The notes below the pieces were generated by a model. The model worked only from the letters and a program-made list of their open reading frames with translations, was not told the DNA's origin and searched no databases. DNA of 64,000 nt from positions 549,001 to 613,000 of the forward strand of contig NZ_CP073653.1 in assembly GCF_018223745.1 (NCBI RefSeq). Direction: 5' to 3'. Shown in pieces: positions 28,501 to 37,602 of the stretch; the first letter of the stretch is position 1; each line of letters opens with the position of its first letter. The stretch comes from Clostridium beijerinckii. Lineage in GTDB: Bacteria > Bacillota > Clostridia > Clostridiales > Clostridiaceae. A program made the position numbers and the translations under genes.

Positions 28501-29767
28501 GTTTGATGGTAGAGTCAAGAATGTAATTGATAATAATCTGCATCCTATAACGTCTTATTTTTCAAATAAATTAATTGTTTACTTAAAAAATAATCAGAAT
28601 ATTATAACTGAAAATGTACAAGAAACTATTAAGAGTGAACTTAATTTCTTTGAGAAGATAGCCTACGCAACTTTTGGTGGAGATGACATAGCATATAGAG
28701 TTGTTGATATTATACTAAATAAAAAACTTCCTTTAATGCTAAGAGAAGAGAACGATAAACTTATTAATACTACAAAAGCTGCATTAAATGAAAGTATATA
28801 CCCTATTAGATTGAGTGAATTAAATATAAAGGGTGAAGAATTTAATATTCGAATATTAATAAATAATTTATTTGAACAATTTGATAAGAATGTTGACTTT
28901 GAAGGATATATTTATAATGCAAGTGATTTAATTTTAGATTCATTAGCTGTGGCTCCACTTTCAGAATATCTTGAATTATTTGGATTAAGCAATTTAGATT
29001 CGATTTATAAGAAGTTTTTTGAGGAAGTCAATATTATAAAAGAAGATATATATAGAAGCATAAATATTAATAAAGATAAATTATCTATAACAATAGAAAA
29101 GTTCTTTAATGAAAATATGTTGAAAAATTTATTCAACATTGAATTTAATTCTGTATTATTAAAAGGAATTGATAGATATGAAATTGAAAATTGTATAAGT
29201 AATATTTTAAGCATAATTATTGAGAGCGAAGAATCAAAAAAATCGATATCTATGTTTATGGAAAGTTTCTATGAAAATACATTATCGGAATTAAAGATAG
29301 AACAAATTATTGATGTAAGTACTCTAAGCAATGATCTTGATAGGGTTATTAAATATATTTTCGCTAATGCAGAATTTAACCAAAAAATTATGATTGCAAT
29401 TGATGCTATAGTTCAAAATGCAATTAATAACAACTTTTACTTTATATCAGATAGATCTAAGGATTATCTTATAAGTAAAACTATTGAAACAGGTTTAAAT
29501 TCAGTTGGTGATTATATTGTGCCAATATTAAGGAAAATAAATCTAAAGAATATCAGCAATAAGCAAATTGAGCTGCTCAATCCAAAGGAAATTGATGTAA
29601 TGTTCAATTCCTTTGCAGGAGACTTTTTCAATAAGCTTCGCCTTTATGGAGTGTTTGGATTTGTATTTGGTATAAATGCCGGATTATCATTTATATTATG
29701 GATAATTGATTGGAGATATAGTAAGAAATACAATGATAAAAATTCAAAGGCTTTGAAGGAAATGTAG
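25532..29767 (+). CDS. Giant tandem DUF445 membrane protein
   Basis: 1411 residues. The N-terminus FQGFSGGVAGYITNKYAVDMLF (about 5-30) and the middle GVMAFIGYITNVVALWMIFHPY (about 700-730) both show the DUF445 membrane signature (G-YxTN-A-xMxF), so two DUF445 units appear fused in one chain. Three hydrophobic regions (N-terminal, about 670-730, and about 1375-1395) separate two long helical, Asn/Lys/Ile-rich parts of about 640 residues each. A typical DUF445 protein has about 400 residues. Function is unknown; related YheB-type proteins are linked to the envelope or spores. The reading frame is intact throughout. A GGGGAGAA site precedes the ATG. It is monocistronic. Confidence 0.85.
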   Translation: MLTFIFLLAFQGFSGGVAGYITNKYAVDMLFKEYTPLKLGGVIKKKKEKFIEEISELVERDIINADTLRSEMPNININTYIKQMAQTFFEKQLSNSLGNTKIAEIDGFSESILKSEEFIRNNLNILLPELIDGLMRNVDLQDILSEKQISKVINSCYELLICEFENADAVNGFISDLYKENSNITLADIFSKEVQKKLTDNIIECVENIFNNDILSDEKSCKMFLDNMLSNINVDATLVKLQDSIGSRDINHFITETQQEEVISRLFIKITEFINSSEGKDLILKITNEIVSIGKNIDFTIYEILPKEMKKSLTNFIKIAIPKVMPYILEWISSNKSSLDEMIESAIDEAIQDIDESIKKLIISKVRNALMGDVSSKNNIVNKIISYINNNFDDESSDKIVTSIIDYLKDTKVKNIVESLEKYNLATSDDVAEIITKVFAAHGKNTLRILIKSQFSKKVNEIAKLDLLKLFNTKLKPMLYESIFKNKTRLCKNINTLIAQFINSKSDEIFHKKLSELFKDKSVFSLSNKFSIWANNLLRKNKDTYSEKLEEVILSNVKKLKIGDILSNYNVNILEYIVDNSVSIYREAVDKYKNYQIKELVNKGFNKDQLSNILINKGYPALISKLPSLLNGNIKKIAKNSLSKYDEDEICDIVQDFMGSQLKPLSVFGAVLGTVVGIIYQLIFPNSIGLYGFPSNMFNGLLSLGVMAFIGYITNVVALWMIFHPYKENKIISKIPFFKKFALGYIPAHKNEFAIGMAKLIDEELLNKEEINKSFNSHKDNMSSVLTTLVKNNNYQILVDFARSKKNDFVKYIYKIILKYCNSSSGLSEGITNRLKESKFDNFIKESYIQNGIPKIISSISNSKSSLTKFIENKISSNYKIGDVISEDILIEIQSYIQEEGNKLIQDNLSTIEKVDFIDLITKEYKDYYSVAIKQSCKEVIGKDSIEKAKVNIGKYAYEYFSNDFKIYLENMISKYLCNGLDENNDVGSMFDGRVKNVIDNNLHPITSYFSNKLIVYLKNNQNIITENVQETIKSELNFFEKIAYATFGGDDIAYRVVDIILNKKLPLMLREENDKLINTTKAALNESIYPIRLSELNIKGEEFNIRILINNLFEQFDKNVDFEGYIYNASDLILDSLAVAPLSEYLELFGLSNLDSIYKKFFEEVNIIKEDIYRSININKDKLSITIEKFFNENMLKNLFNIEFNSVLLKGIDRYEIENCISNILSIIIESEESKKSISMFMESFYENTLSELKIEQIIDVSTLSNDLDRVIKYIFANAEFNQKIMIAIDAIVQNAINNNFYFISDRSKDYLISKTIETGLNSVGDYIVPILRKINLKNISNKQIELLNPKEIDVMFNSFAGDFFNKLRLYGVFGFVFGINAGLSFILWIIDWRYSKKYNDKNSKALKEM

Positions 29768-29850
29768 AATAAAATAAATTGTATATAGTATTGGAAACAA
29801 TAAGAATATTCCCATTCAGAATTAATTATGTTAGAATAGGGATAGCAAAT

Positions 29851-29888
29851 AAGAAGTATAGCAATTAGAGTTTATACTTCTTTTATTT
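29851..29888 (+). terminator. Terminator of the DUF445 gene
   Basis: Arms 29851-29860 and 29873-29882 pair over 10 bp with a 12-nt loop, followed by TTTTATTT. Confidence 0.7.
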
Positions 29889-29910
29889 ATGCATAAGCAA
29901 AAAGTGGGTT

Positions 29911-29969
29911 CCTTTAGTATTTGAAATACTAAAGGTTTTAAATTCTTTAAATTTGACAAAAATTTAAAG
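29911..29969. promoter_or_regulatory. Two tandem palindromes before the radical SAM operon
   Basis: 29911-29935 is a perfect 12-bp palindrome around one central base (CCTTTAGTATTT / AAATACTAAAGG). Nine bases later, 29945-29954 pairs with 29960-29969 (CTTTAAATTT / AAATTTAAAG). Both end in related CTTTA/TAAAG words. They lie 60-115 bp upstream of the radical SAM gene and could be an operator pair or mRNA hairpins. Confidence 0.5.
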
Positions 29970-30027
29970 GCAAGCATTTATGGAGAATTGCACATATGAT
30001 GGTGTGTTTTAAGGAGGAAATTTATTA

Positions 30028-31884
30028 ATGAATAAAATTTCAGATGATATCTTATTTAAAGTTGAAAAACCAAGTAGATACACTGGTGGAGAATTAAATG
30101 AGATTGTTAAAGATCTAAAGGAAGTTGACATAAGATTTGCATTTTGCTTTCCTGATGTTTATGAAGTAGGAATGTCACATTTAGGAAGCAGAATACTTTA
30201 TCATACTATAAATCAAAGAAGTGATACATATTGTGAAAGATCATTTGCACCATGGCCTGATATGGAAGAACAGCTTAGAAAAAATAATATTCCGTTATTT
30301 ACATTAGAGACAAAAGATTCTCTAAAGGAGTTTGATATTTTAGGATTCACACTTCAATATGAGATGAGTTATACAAATATTTTAAATATGCTTGATATGT
30401 CTGGTATTACTATAAGAGCATCAGAAAGAGGAGAAGATGAGCCAATAGTTATGGCTGGTGGACCTTGCGCATATAATCCAGAACCTTTATATGATATCAT
30501 TGATTTCTTTGAAATTGGTGAAGGCGAAGAAATGATGAATGATGTTTTAGATGTTTATAAGAAGTATAAAGGAAAAGGAAAGAAGAAAGAATTTCTAAGA
30601 GAAATATCTAAAATACAAGGAATTTATGTGCCTTCCTTATATGATGTTATTTACAATGAAGAAAATACAATTAAAGAATTTAGACCTAAGTATGATGACG
30701 TACCAAAAACTATTACAAAGAGAATTATAAATAATTATACTAAGGTAGATTTTCCTACAGATATAATAGTTCCCTATTCAGAAATTGTTCACGATAGAAT
30801 AGTTCTAGAGTTATTCAGAGGATGTACAAATGGATGTAGATTCTGTCAGGCAGGCATGCTCTATAGACCAGTTAGAGAAAAGACAAGGGAAGATTTAAAG
30901 GATTTAGCAAGAAAATTAGTTAAAAGTACAGGATACGAAGAAATTTCTCTTTCGTCATTAAGTACTTGCGATTATTCTGATATAAAAGGATTAATTACAG
31001 ATTTAGTTAATGAGCATGAAGACGACAGAGTTGGTATAGCACTTCCGTCTATAAGAGTTGATGCTTTTTCAGTAGATTTGCTTAAGGATATCCAAAAGGT
31101 AAGAAAAACAGGATTAACTTTTGCTCCAGAAGCAGGTTCTCAAAGAATGAGGGACATAATCAACAAGGGTCTTACTGAAGATAAAATTTTAGATGCAGCT
31201 ACAAGTGCATTTGCAGCTGGGTGGAAAACTTTAAAGCTTTATTTTATGGTCGGACTTCCATATGAAGAGCTTGAAGATTGCAGAGGAATTGGGGAATTAG
31301 CAGAAAAAATAGTATATAGATATAAACAAGTGCCTAATAAGATAAATAATAATAAAGGTTTAAGACTTACAGTAAGTACATCAATACTTATACCGAAACC
31401 ATTTACTCCATTCCAATGGTCACCAATGGCGAAGTTTGATGAGGTTACTGAAAAAATCAAGGCTGTTAAATCTTCAATTAAATCAAAATGTATAGTTTAT
31501 AACTATCATGAGCAAAAGACATCAGTAATGGAATCTGTTTTTGCAAGAGGGGATAGAAGATTATGTGATGTTTTAATTAAAGCTTTTGAAAAGGGTGCTA
31601 GATTCGACGGTTGGGATCAACACTTTAAATTTGACGTATGGATGGAAGCTATAGAAGAGTGTAATTTAGATGTAGATTTCTATGCATACAGAGAAAGAAG
31701 CTATGATGAAGTATTACCATGGGATTTCATTGATATTGGAGTAAATAGAAAATATTTAGAAATAGAAAATGAAAAAGCTAAAAGAGCAGAGTTAACACAA
31801 AACTGTAGAGAAGGATGTACAGGATGTGGAATTAATGTGAACTTTAAAGATGGGGAGTGTTTTGAAGGTGCGATACTTAACTAA
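30028..31884 (+). CDS. TIGR03960-type radical SAM protein
   Basis: 618 residues. An N-terminal B12-binding-like Rossmann domain (about 30-200, with VYEVGMSHLGSRILYH and VMAGGPCAYNPEPLYDIIDFFEIGEGEE) precedes a radical SAM barrel whose iron-sulfur cysteines are Cys266, Cys270 and Cys273 in RGCTNGCRFCQAG. The C-terminus adds a Cys-rich CREGCTGCGINV tail. The family is conserved in clostridia directly before a DUF2344 gene and rng; the substrate is unknown, and a tRNA or rRNA modification role is often guessed. AAGGAGG precedes the ATG. The stop overlaps the next gene. Confidence 0.92.
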   Translation: MNKISDDILFKVEKPSRYTGGELNEIVKDLKEVDIRFAFCFPDVYEVGMSHLGSRILYHTINQRSDTYCERSFAPWPDMEEQLRKNNIPLFTLETKDSLKEFDILGFTLQYEMSYTNILNMLDMSGITIRASERGEDEPIVMAGGPCAYNPEPLYDIIDFFEIGEGEEMMNDVLDVYKKYKGKGKKKEFLREISKIQGIYVPSLYDVIYNEENTIKEFRPKYDDVPKTITKRIINNYTKVDFPTDIIVPYSEIVHDRIVLELFRGCTNGCRFCQAGMLYRPVREKTREDLKDLARKLVKSTGYEEISLSSLSTCDYSDIKGLITDLVNEHEDDRVGIALPSIRVDAFSVDLLKDIQKVRKTGLTFAPEAGSQRMRDIINKGLTEDKILDAATSAFAAGWKTLKLYFMVGLPYEELEDCRGIGELAEKIVYRYKQVPNKINNNKGLRLTVSTSILIPKPFTPFQWSPMAKFDEVTEKIKAVKSSIKSKCIVYNYHEQKTSVMESVFARGDRRLCDVLIKAFEKGARFDGWDQHFKFDVWMEAIEECNLDVDFYAYRERSYDEVLPWDFIDIGVNRKYLEIENEKAKRAELTQNCREGCTGCGINVNFKDGECFEGAILN

Positions 31885-32569
31885 ATTTACTAAAGAGGAA
31901 AATATTAAGTTTATATCTCATTTAGATGTGCTTAAAACTATTCAAAAAAATATTAGAAGAGCGGGGCTACCTATAGAATACTCTCAAGGATTTAATCCAC
32001 ATATGAATACATCAATAGCACAGCCTTTATCAGTAGGAGTATATTCAAGTGGTGAGTATATGGATATGGTGTTAACAACTGAGGTGAATGAAAATGAAAT
32101 TGTGGATAAATTAAATGAGACCGCGCCAAGTGGAATAAAATATATAAGTGCACTTGCAATTCCTTATAAAGAAGGAGAAAAGAAAGTTCCTCAAGCTATG
32201 GCTTTAATTGATGCAGCAAGATATACTATAAAAATTAAGTATTCTGATGTCTCAAATTTAGAAGAGGAAGTTGGTAAACTTTTAGAAATTAATGAGTGGA
32301 ATACAGTCAAGAAAAGCAAAAAAGGTGAAAGAGAAGTCAATATAAGGGCTTTTGTTAAGGAGTTTAGTTTCTGGGTTAAAGATGAGTTCTTAATTCTTAA
32401 TGCAGTTATAAGTACAGGAAGTAGGGAACATTTAAGTGCAGATTTACTTGTTAGTTATATCCAAGAAAAAACTTCAAATGCGATTTTAGATTCGTTTGTT
32501 AATACCAAAAGAGAAGAAATGTATTTTTACAAGAATAATAAACTTGTACCATTATATAAATGTGTATAA
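31868..32569 (+). CDS. TIGR03936/DUF2344 radical-SAM-associated protein
   Basis: About 233 residues beginning VRYLTKFTKEENIKFISHLDVLKTIQKNIRRAGLPIEYSQGF (read in shorter pieces: KFISHLD, RRAGLPIEYS, GFNPHMNTSIAQPLSVGVYS), the DUF2344 hallmark. In other lineages this domain is fused to the radical SAM protein encoded just upstream, so the two probably act together. GTG 31868 is 10 nt after GGGGAG, and the gene overlaps the previous stop by 17 nt. TTG 31862 and ATG 31850 are in-frame alternatives, so the start is not certain. Confidence 0.88.
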   Translation: MRYLTKFTKEENIKFISHLDVLKTIQKNIRRAGLPIEYSQGFNPHMNTSIAQPLSVGVYSSGEYMDMVLTTEVNENEIVDKLNETAPSGIKYISALAIPYKEGEKKVPQAMALIDAARYTIKIKYSDVSNLEEEVGKLLEINEWNTVKKSKKGEREVNIRAFVKEFSFWVKDEFLILNAVISTGSREHLSADLLVSYIQEKTSNAILDSFVNTKREEMYFYKNNKLVPLYKCV

Positions 32570-32575
32570 ATATAT

Positions 32576-32740
32576 AATTCACAATTTACAATGCGCAATA
32601 CACAATTAAGGAATAAATCTCTTAAGAGATTTTAAAAATTATAATAAATGCAAAATACTAAGGTATCAAATTATATGATAATTAGATTTTCAAAGGAAAT
32701 TGCTCACTAATTGTGCATTGTGAACTGTGCATTGTGCATT
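32576..32740. repeat. MITE-like element with 33-bp imperfect terminal inverted repeats
   Basis: 32576-32608 and 32708-32740 are inverted repeats that match at 26 of 33 positions and are rich in the word TGTGCATTG / CAATGCACA. The 99-bp interior has no coding potential. The element fills the gap between the DUF2344 gene and rng, and its right end abuts the rng ribosome site. It looks like a non-autonomous mobile repeat, but copy number in the genome is not known. Confidence 0.6.
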
Positions 32741-32759
32741 GACTAGGATGTGTTATAGA

Positions 32760-34208
32760 ATGAAAGAGATTTTTGTTGAGAGAAGAGAAAGAATTTTAAG
32801 GGTAGCTATTAAATCTAATAATGAATTAATAGAAAGCATTGTTGAAGAAAGCAAGAATGAACCGATAATAGGAGAAATTTATAAGGGAAGAATTAAAAAT
32901 ATAATTCCGGCTATAAACTCAGTGTTTGTTGATTTGGGTTTAGATAAAGAAGGTTACCTATATTATAGTGATGAATTAAAGGCAAAAGGAATAAAAAAGG
33001 GAGACGATATACTAGTAGAAGTTTTAAAAGAGCCTCTTAATGATAAAGGCGCCAAATTAACTGCAAAGGTGTCAATTCCCGGGAAATATATTGTCTTAAA
33101 TTGTTATGAACAAGGAATAGAATTTTCTAAGAGAATAGAAGATAAAGAAAAGAAAATAGAACTATTGAGGAATATTGAACCGTTAAAAGATGTTTGCATA
33201 ACAGTAAGGACAGAAGGTGCAAATGTAGATATAAATATTCTTAAAAATGAGATTTCTAAGCTTTATGATGAATTTCAAAATATAGATAAAAAAATGAAAC
33301 ATTCATTAGGAGTAAGAAAGATTTATGGTGAAGATTTAACATTAACTAAGCTTTTGATGAATTTTTCTGGAGAAGAAATTATAAAAATTTATGTTGATAA
33401 TAGCATTGATTTTGATAAGATATCAAGCTTTGCCAAAGGACAGGAAAATTTAAAAATAGAGAAGTATGAAGGATATAGAAAACTTTTTGATTTTTATGGA
33501 ATTGAGAAAGAAATATTAAGGTTGAGGCATAATAAAGTTAACCTACAATGTGGAGGATACATAGTAATTGATAGAACTGAAGCAATGTATGTTATTGATG
33601 TTAATAGTGGAAAAAACATAAAGGAGAAAAGTTTCAATAAAACAATTTTGGAAACTAATTTAGAAGCGGCTAGAGAAATAGGAAAACAGATTAGGCTTAG
33701 AAACTTAAGTGGAATTATAGTAATAGATTTTATTGATATGAGAGATAAAAGTCAAAGAGATATTGTAATGGATGCACTTAAGGAAAGTCTTAGGTTAGAT
33801 AAAGGTAATGTAAAGATATTCCCATTTACCCAGCTAGATTTGGTTCAAATAGCTAGAAAGAGGCAAGGAAAAAGTATATATGAATATATGGAAGAAGAAT
33901 GCAGCCTATGTAAAGGAAGAGGAATAATTCTAAAGTTATCTTATATTGAAGGGCTAATAAAAAATGATATAGTAAGGATGCAGGAAGAAAGTTCTATAAA
34001 TTGTTTTCATATACAAATGGATAGCGTTTATAAAGATAGAATAAGAGAAAATATTTTTGAGTTTATGAAAGAAATAGATGGATTAGATAAAGAGATATAT
34101 CTAAATTATGTAGATAATATAGAAGGATATAAAATTGAACCACTGATATTTCAGGGGCAAAAAGATAACTTAAAAGATTATAAAGTTACAGTTATAGAAA
34201 AGTATTAA
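32760..34208 (+). CDS. rng: Ribonuclease E/G family protein
   Basis: 482 residues starting MKEIFVERRERILRVAI. An S1 domain (about 35-120: GEIYKGRIKNIIPAINSVFVDLG) is followed by the catalytic DNase I-like part with MYVIDVNSGKN and GIIVIDFIDMRDKSQ (Asp metal ligands) and the zinc-link cysteines CSLCKGRG. Length matches RNase G rather than full RNase E. It processes rRNA and degrades mRNA. The ATG at 32760 gives the family start. An upstream in-frame ATG at 32727 lies inside the inserted repeat and is not credible. The ribosome site (AGGATG) is weak. Confidence 0.94.
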   Translation: MKEIFVERRERILRVAIKSNNELIESIVEESKNEPIIGEIYKGRIKNIIPAINSVFVDLGLDKEGYLYYSDELKAKGIKKGDDILVEVLKEPLNDKGAKLTAKVSIPGKYIVLNCYEQGIEFSKRIEDKEKKIELLRNIEPLKDVCITVRTEGANVDINILKNEISKLYDEFQNIDKKMKHSLGVRKIYGEDLTLTKLLMNFSGEEIIKIYVDNSIDFDKISSFAKGQENLKIEKYEGYRKLFDFYGIEKEILRLRHNKVNLQCGGYIVIDRTEAMYVIDVNSGKNIKEKSFNKTILETNLEAAREIGKQIRLRNLSGIIVIDFIDMRDKSQRDIVMDALKESLRLDKGNVKIFPFTQLDLVQIARKRQGKSIYEYMEEECSLCKGRGIILKLSYIEGLIKNDIVRMQEESSINCFHIQMDSVYKDRIRENIFEFMKEIDGLDKEIYLNYVDNIEGYKIEPLIFQGQKDNLKDYKVTVIEKY

Positions 34209-34287
34209 ATCAGTTAACAATCATGCTAAATTATGTTTATATGGATAAATTATAGATTATACTTTACAAAGTAATAGAAATATGATA

Positions 34288-34378
34288 AACTGGCTTTTGT
34301 AGACCGCGCACGTAAGGTTTTATGTAAAACAAAGTTGAATCTTTGTACCAAAAGTGGCGAGACCGTTATGAGGAGGTG
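34288..34378 (+). ncRNA. Ribosomal protein L21 leader
   Basis: The 5' leader directly before rplU matches the known Firmicutes L21 leader in position and motifs: CTTTTG (34294-34299) pairs with CAAAAG (34349-34354), a CAAAG/CTTTG hairpin sits inside, and GACCG occurs on both sides of the structure before AGGAGG. Such leaders are thought to give L21 autoregulation. Confidence 0.78.
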
Positions 34379-34383
34379 TTTTA

Positions 34384-34695
34384 ATGTACGCAGTATTAGC
34401 AACAGGAGGAAAACAATACAGAGTTCAAGAAGGAGACGTAATATACGTTGAAAAACTTAACGCTGATGTTGACTCAACAGTTGAATTAAACGAAGTTTTA
34501 GCTGTAGGAACTGAGGAAGGTATCAAAGTTGGTGCGCCAGTAGTTGAAGGAGCTAAAGTTGTAGCTAAGGTTGCAGCACAAGGTAAGGCAAAGAAAGTTG
34601 TAGTTTTCAAGTATAAGTCTAAAAAGGACTATAGAAGAAAGAATGGACACAGACAACCTTACACTAAGCTAGTAATCGAAAAGATCGAAGCATAA
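34384..34695 (+). CDS. rplU: 50S ribosomal protein L21
   Basis: 103 residues starting [25 protein letters not shown], with the C-terminal [21 protein letters not shown] that binds 23S rRNA. Standard length. AGGAGGTG precedes the ATG. First gene of the conserved rplU-prp-rpmA operon. Confidence 0.99.
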   Translation: MYAVLATGGKQYRVQEGDVIYVEKLNADVDSTVELNEVLAVGTEEGIKVGAPVVEGAKVVAKVAAQGKAKKVVVFKYKSKKDYRRKNGHRQPYTKLVIEKIEA

Positions 34696-34702
34696 TAAAA
34701 TT

Positions 34703-35089
34703 ATGGTTAAAGTAAAAATCAAACAACATAATAATGATATTGTTGGATTCGTAATAAATGGTCACGCTATAGGTAATGACAGAGATTTTTCAAATGAGCC
34801 TGCTTTAGTAGGTGAAGCATTTGATATGATATGTAATTCAGTTTCAGTTTTATCTCAAAGTGTAATTATTGGTTTGGATGAAGTTTTAGAACTTAATTCA
34901 ACATACGAAATACAAGATGGATACTTGAAATTAGACCTTCAAGATTTTAATCTAGAAGAACTAAATCAAGCTCAAGTTTTATTAAAAACTTTTGAAAAAA
35001 GCTTGGAAAGTGTAATTTTAGGATTTGATCAATTAGTAGGGAAAAAGAAACGTAGAGAATATATAACTTTAATAAAAGAGGAGGTGTAG
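34703..35089 (+). CDS. prp: Ribosomal-processing cysteine protease Prp
   Basis: 128 residues. The catalytic dyad is His21 in INGHAIG and Cys44 in [13 protein letters not shown]. Prp removes the N-terminal extension of L27 in Firmicutes, and the next gene codes for an L27 with exactly such an extension. The His-Cys spacing is 23 residues, against 12 in the Staphylococcus enzyme, so the mobile loop over the active site is longer here. No clear ribosome site precedes the ATG, which lies 7 bp after the rplU stop, so translational coupling is likely. Confidence 0.94.
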   Translation: MVKVKIKQHNNDIVGFVINGHAIGNDRDFSNEPALVGEAFDMICNSVSVLSQSVIIGLDEVLELNSTYEIQDGYLKLDLQDFNLEELNQAQVLLKTFEKSLESVILGFDQLVGKKKRREYITLIKEEV

Positions 35090-35093
35090 TCAC

Positions 35094-35393
35094 ATGCTAA
35101 TTATGAACCTTCAATTATTCGCTCATAAAAAAGGGGTTGGTAGTTCTAAGAATGGTAGAGACTCTGAATCAAAAAGATTAGGAGTTAAATCTGCTGACGG
35201 ACAATTTGTTCTTGCTGGAAACATTCTTGTAAGACAAAGAGGAACTAAAATTCACCCAGGTGAAAATGTTGGAAAAGGTAAGGACGATACTTTATTTGCT
35301 AAAGTTGATGGAGTTGTTAAATTCGAAAGACTTGGTAGAGATAAGAAAAGAGCAAGTGTTTACCCAGTAGACGTTGAAGCAATAGCTGAATAA
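35094..35393 (+). CDS. rpmA: 50S ribosomal protein L27 with cleavable N-terminal extension
   Basis: 99 residues starting [21 protein letters not shown]. The MNLQLF segment matches the Prp cleavage motif, with the cut expected after Phe9 to leave AHKKG, the tail that reaches the peptidyl transferase centre. GGAGGTG lies about 8 nt before ATG 35094 and is too far from the second in-frame ATG at 35103. The order rplU-prp-rpmA is the classical one. Confidence 0.98.
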   Translation: MLIMNLQLFAHKKGVGSSKNGRDSESKRLGVKSADGQFVLAGNILVRQRGTKIHPGENVGKGKDDTLFAKVDGVVKFERLGRDKKRASVYPVDVEAIAE

Positions 35394-35406
35394 TTATTTT
35401 AGAAAT

Positions 35407-35436
35407 AAAGCACTCTTAGTTTAAGAGTGCTTTTTT
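35407..35436 (+). terminator. Terminator of rplU-prp-rpmA
   Basis: Arms 35407-35418 and 35422-35433 form a perfect 12-bp stem with a 3-nt loop and a run of six T. Confidence 0.92.
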
Positions 35437-35543
35437 AAGGCATATGAAAGAAAATAATGAGTTAAGAAGGTGCCGATGTCTAGAGTGACAGATATCAGAG
35501 AAATAGACTAGCATTTTAGATGTTATTTTCTTTGATATGCCTT
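35437..35543. repeat. 107-bp inverted-repeat element between rpmA and obg
   Basis: 35437-35457 and 35523-35543 are 21-bp inverted repeats with one mismatch (AAGGCATAT...AAAATAA). The 65-nt interior contains a smaller hairpin (GATGTCT ... AGATATC). It starts immediately after the rpmA terminator. It could be a short mobile repeat or a structured RNA; it is not obviously a terminator. Confidence 0.55.
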
Positions 35544-35670
35544 AATATTTTTATGATAATATATATTGAGATTAGACATTAAATCCAATATTATATAATA
35601 AAGCGATATTTTTTAGGAAAGAATAAGTAATAATAGAACTAAAAAATTTTATATTAAGATGATAAAGTAA

Positions 35671-36987
<1,317 letters not shown>

Positions 36988-37137
36988 TTAATTTAAATTT
37001 AATATTATATATTTGCTATATAAAAATATTCTCCTTATAATTGAGTGCAGTGAAATTTAAGTTATAAGTTGAAAAATAACCCCCAGGGATAATTAATGCA
37101 ACAAATATGTTGAAAAATTTTAGGAGGAATAAATAAT

Positions 37138-37440
37138 ATGTTAACAGGAAAACAAAGAGCTTATTTAAGAGGATTAGCTAATGATATTTCACCAATATTT
37201 CAAATAGGTAAAAATGGTGTTGAGGAAAACTTTTTAATACAAGTTTCACAAGCATTAGAAGCTCGAGAATTAATTAAAATAAAAGTTTTAGAGAACAGTG
37301 GTTTAGAAACAAGAGAAACTTCTGATATGATATGTAAAGCTGCAAAATGTGAAGGAATTCAAGCAATAGGTAATAAGATAGTTTTATATAAACAATCTAG
37401 CAATTTGAAAAAGAGAAAAATTGAATTACCTAATAAATAA
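37138..37440 (+). CDS. yhbY: YhbY family RNA-binding (CRM) protein
   Basis: 100 residues: MLTGKQRAYLRGLANDISPIFQIGKNGV is the CRM-domain signature, with LIKIKVLENSG and a basic C-terminus. The family associates with pre-50S particles. AGGAGG precedes the ATG. It follows obg in the conserved clostridial block. Confidence 0.95.
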   Translation: MLTGKQRAYLRGLANDISPIFQIGKNGVEENFLIQVSQALEARELIKIKVLENSGLETRETSDMICKAAKCEGIQAIGNKIVLYKQSSNLKKRKIELPNK

Positions 37441-37464
37441 TTATATATAGGAAATAATTAATAG

Positions 37465-37496
37465 AGAAGCTGCTTTTATAGAAGCTTCTTTTTTTA
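37465..37496 (+). terminator. Terminator after yhbY
   Basis: A 7-bp stem (37465-37471 with 37483-37489), an 11-nt loop and a run of seven or eight T. Confidence 0.7.
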
Positions 37497-37602
37497 TAAA
37501 AATTAAGATATTAAAAATAATATTTAAGTTTACTTCATGATATAATAAAAAAGGAATTTTTAATATGATTATAATAAGTATATTACTTTTGGAGGAAATC
37601 TT

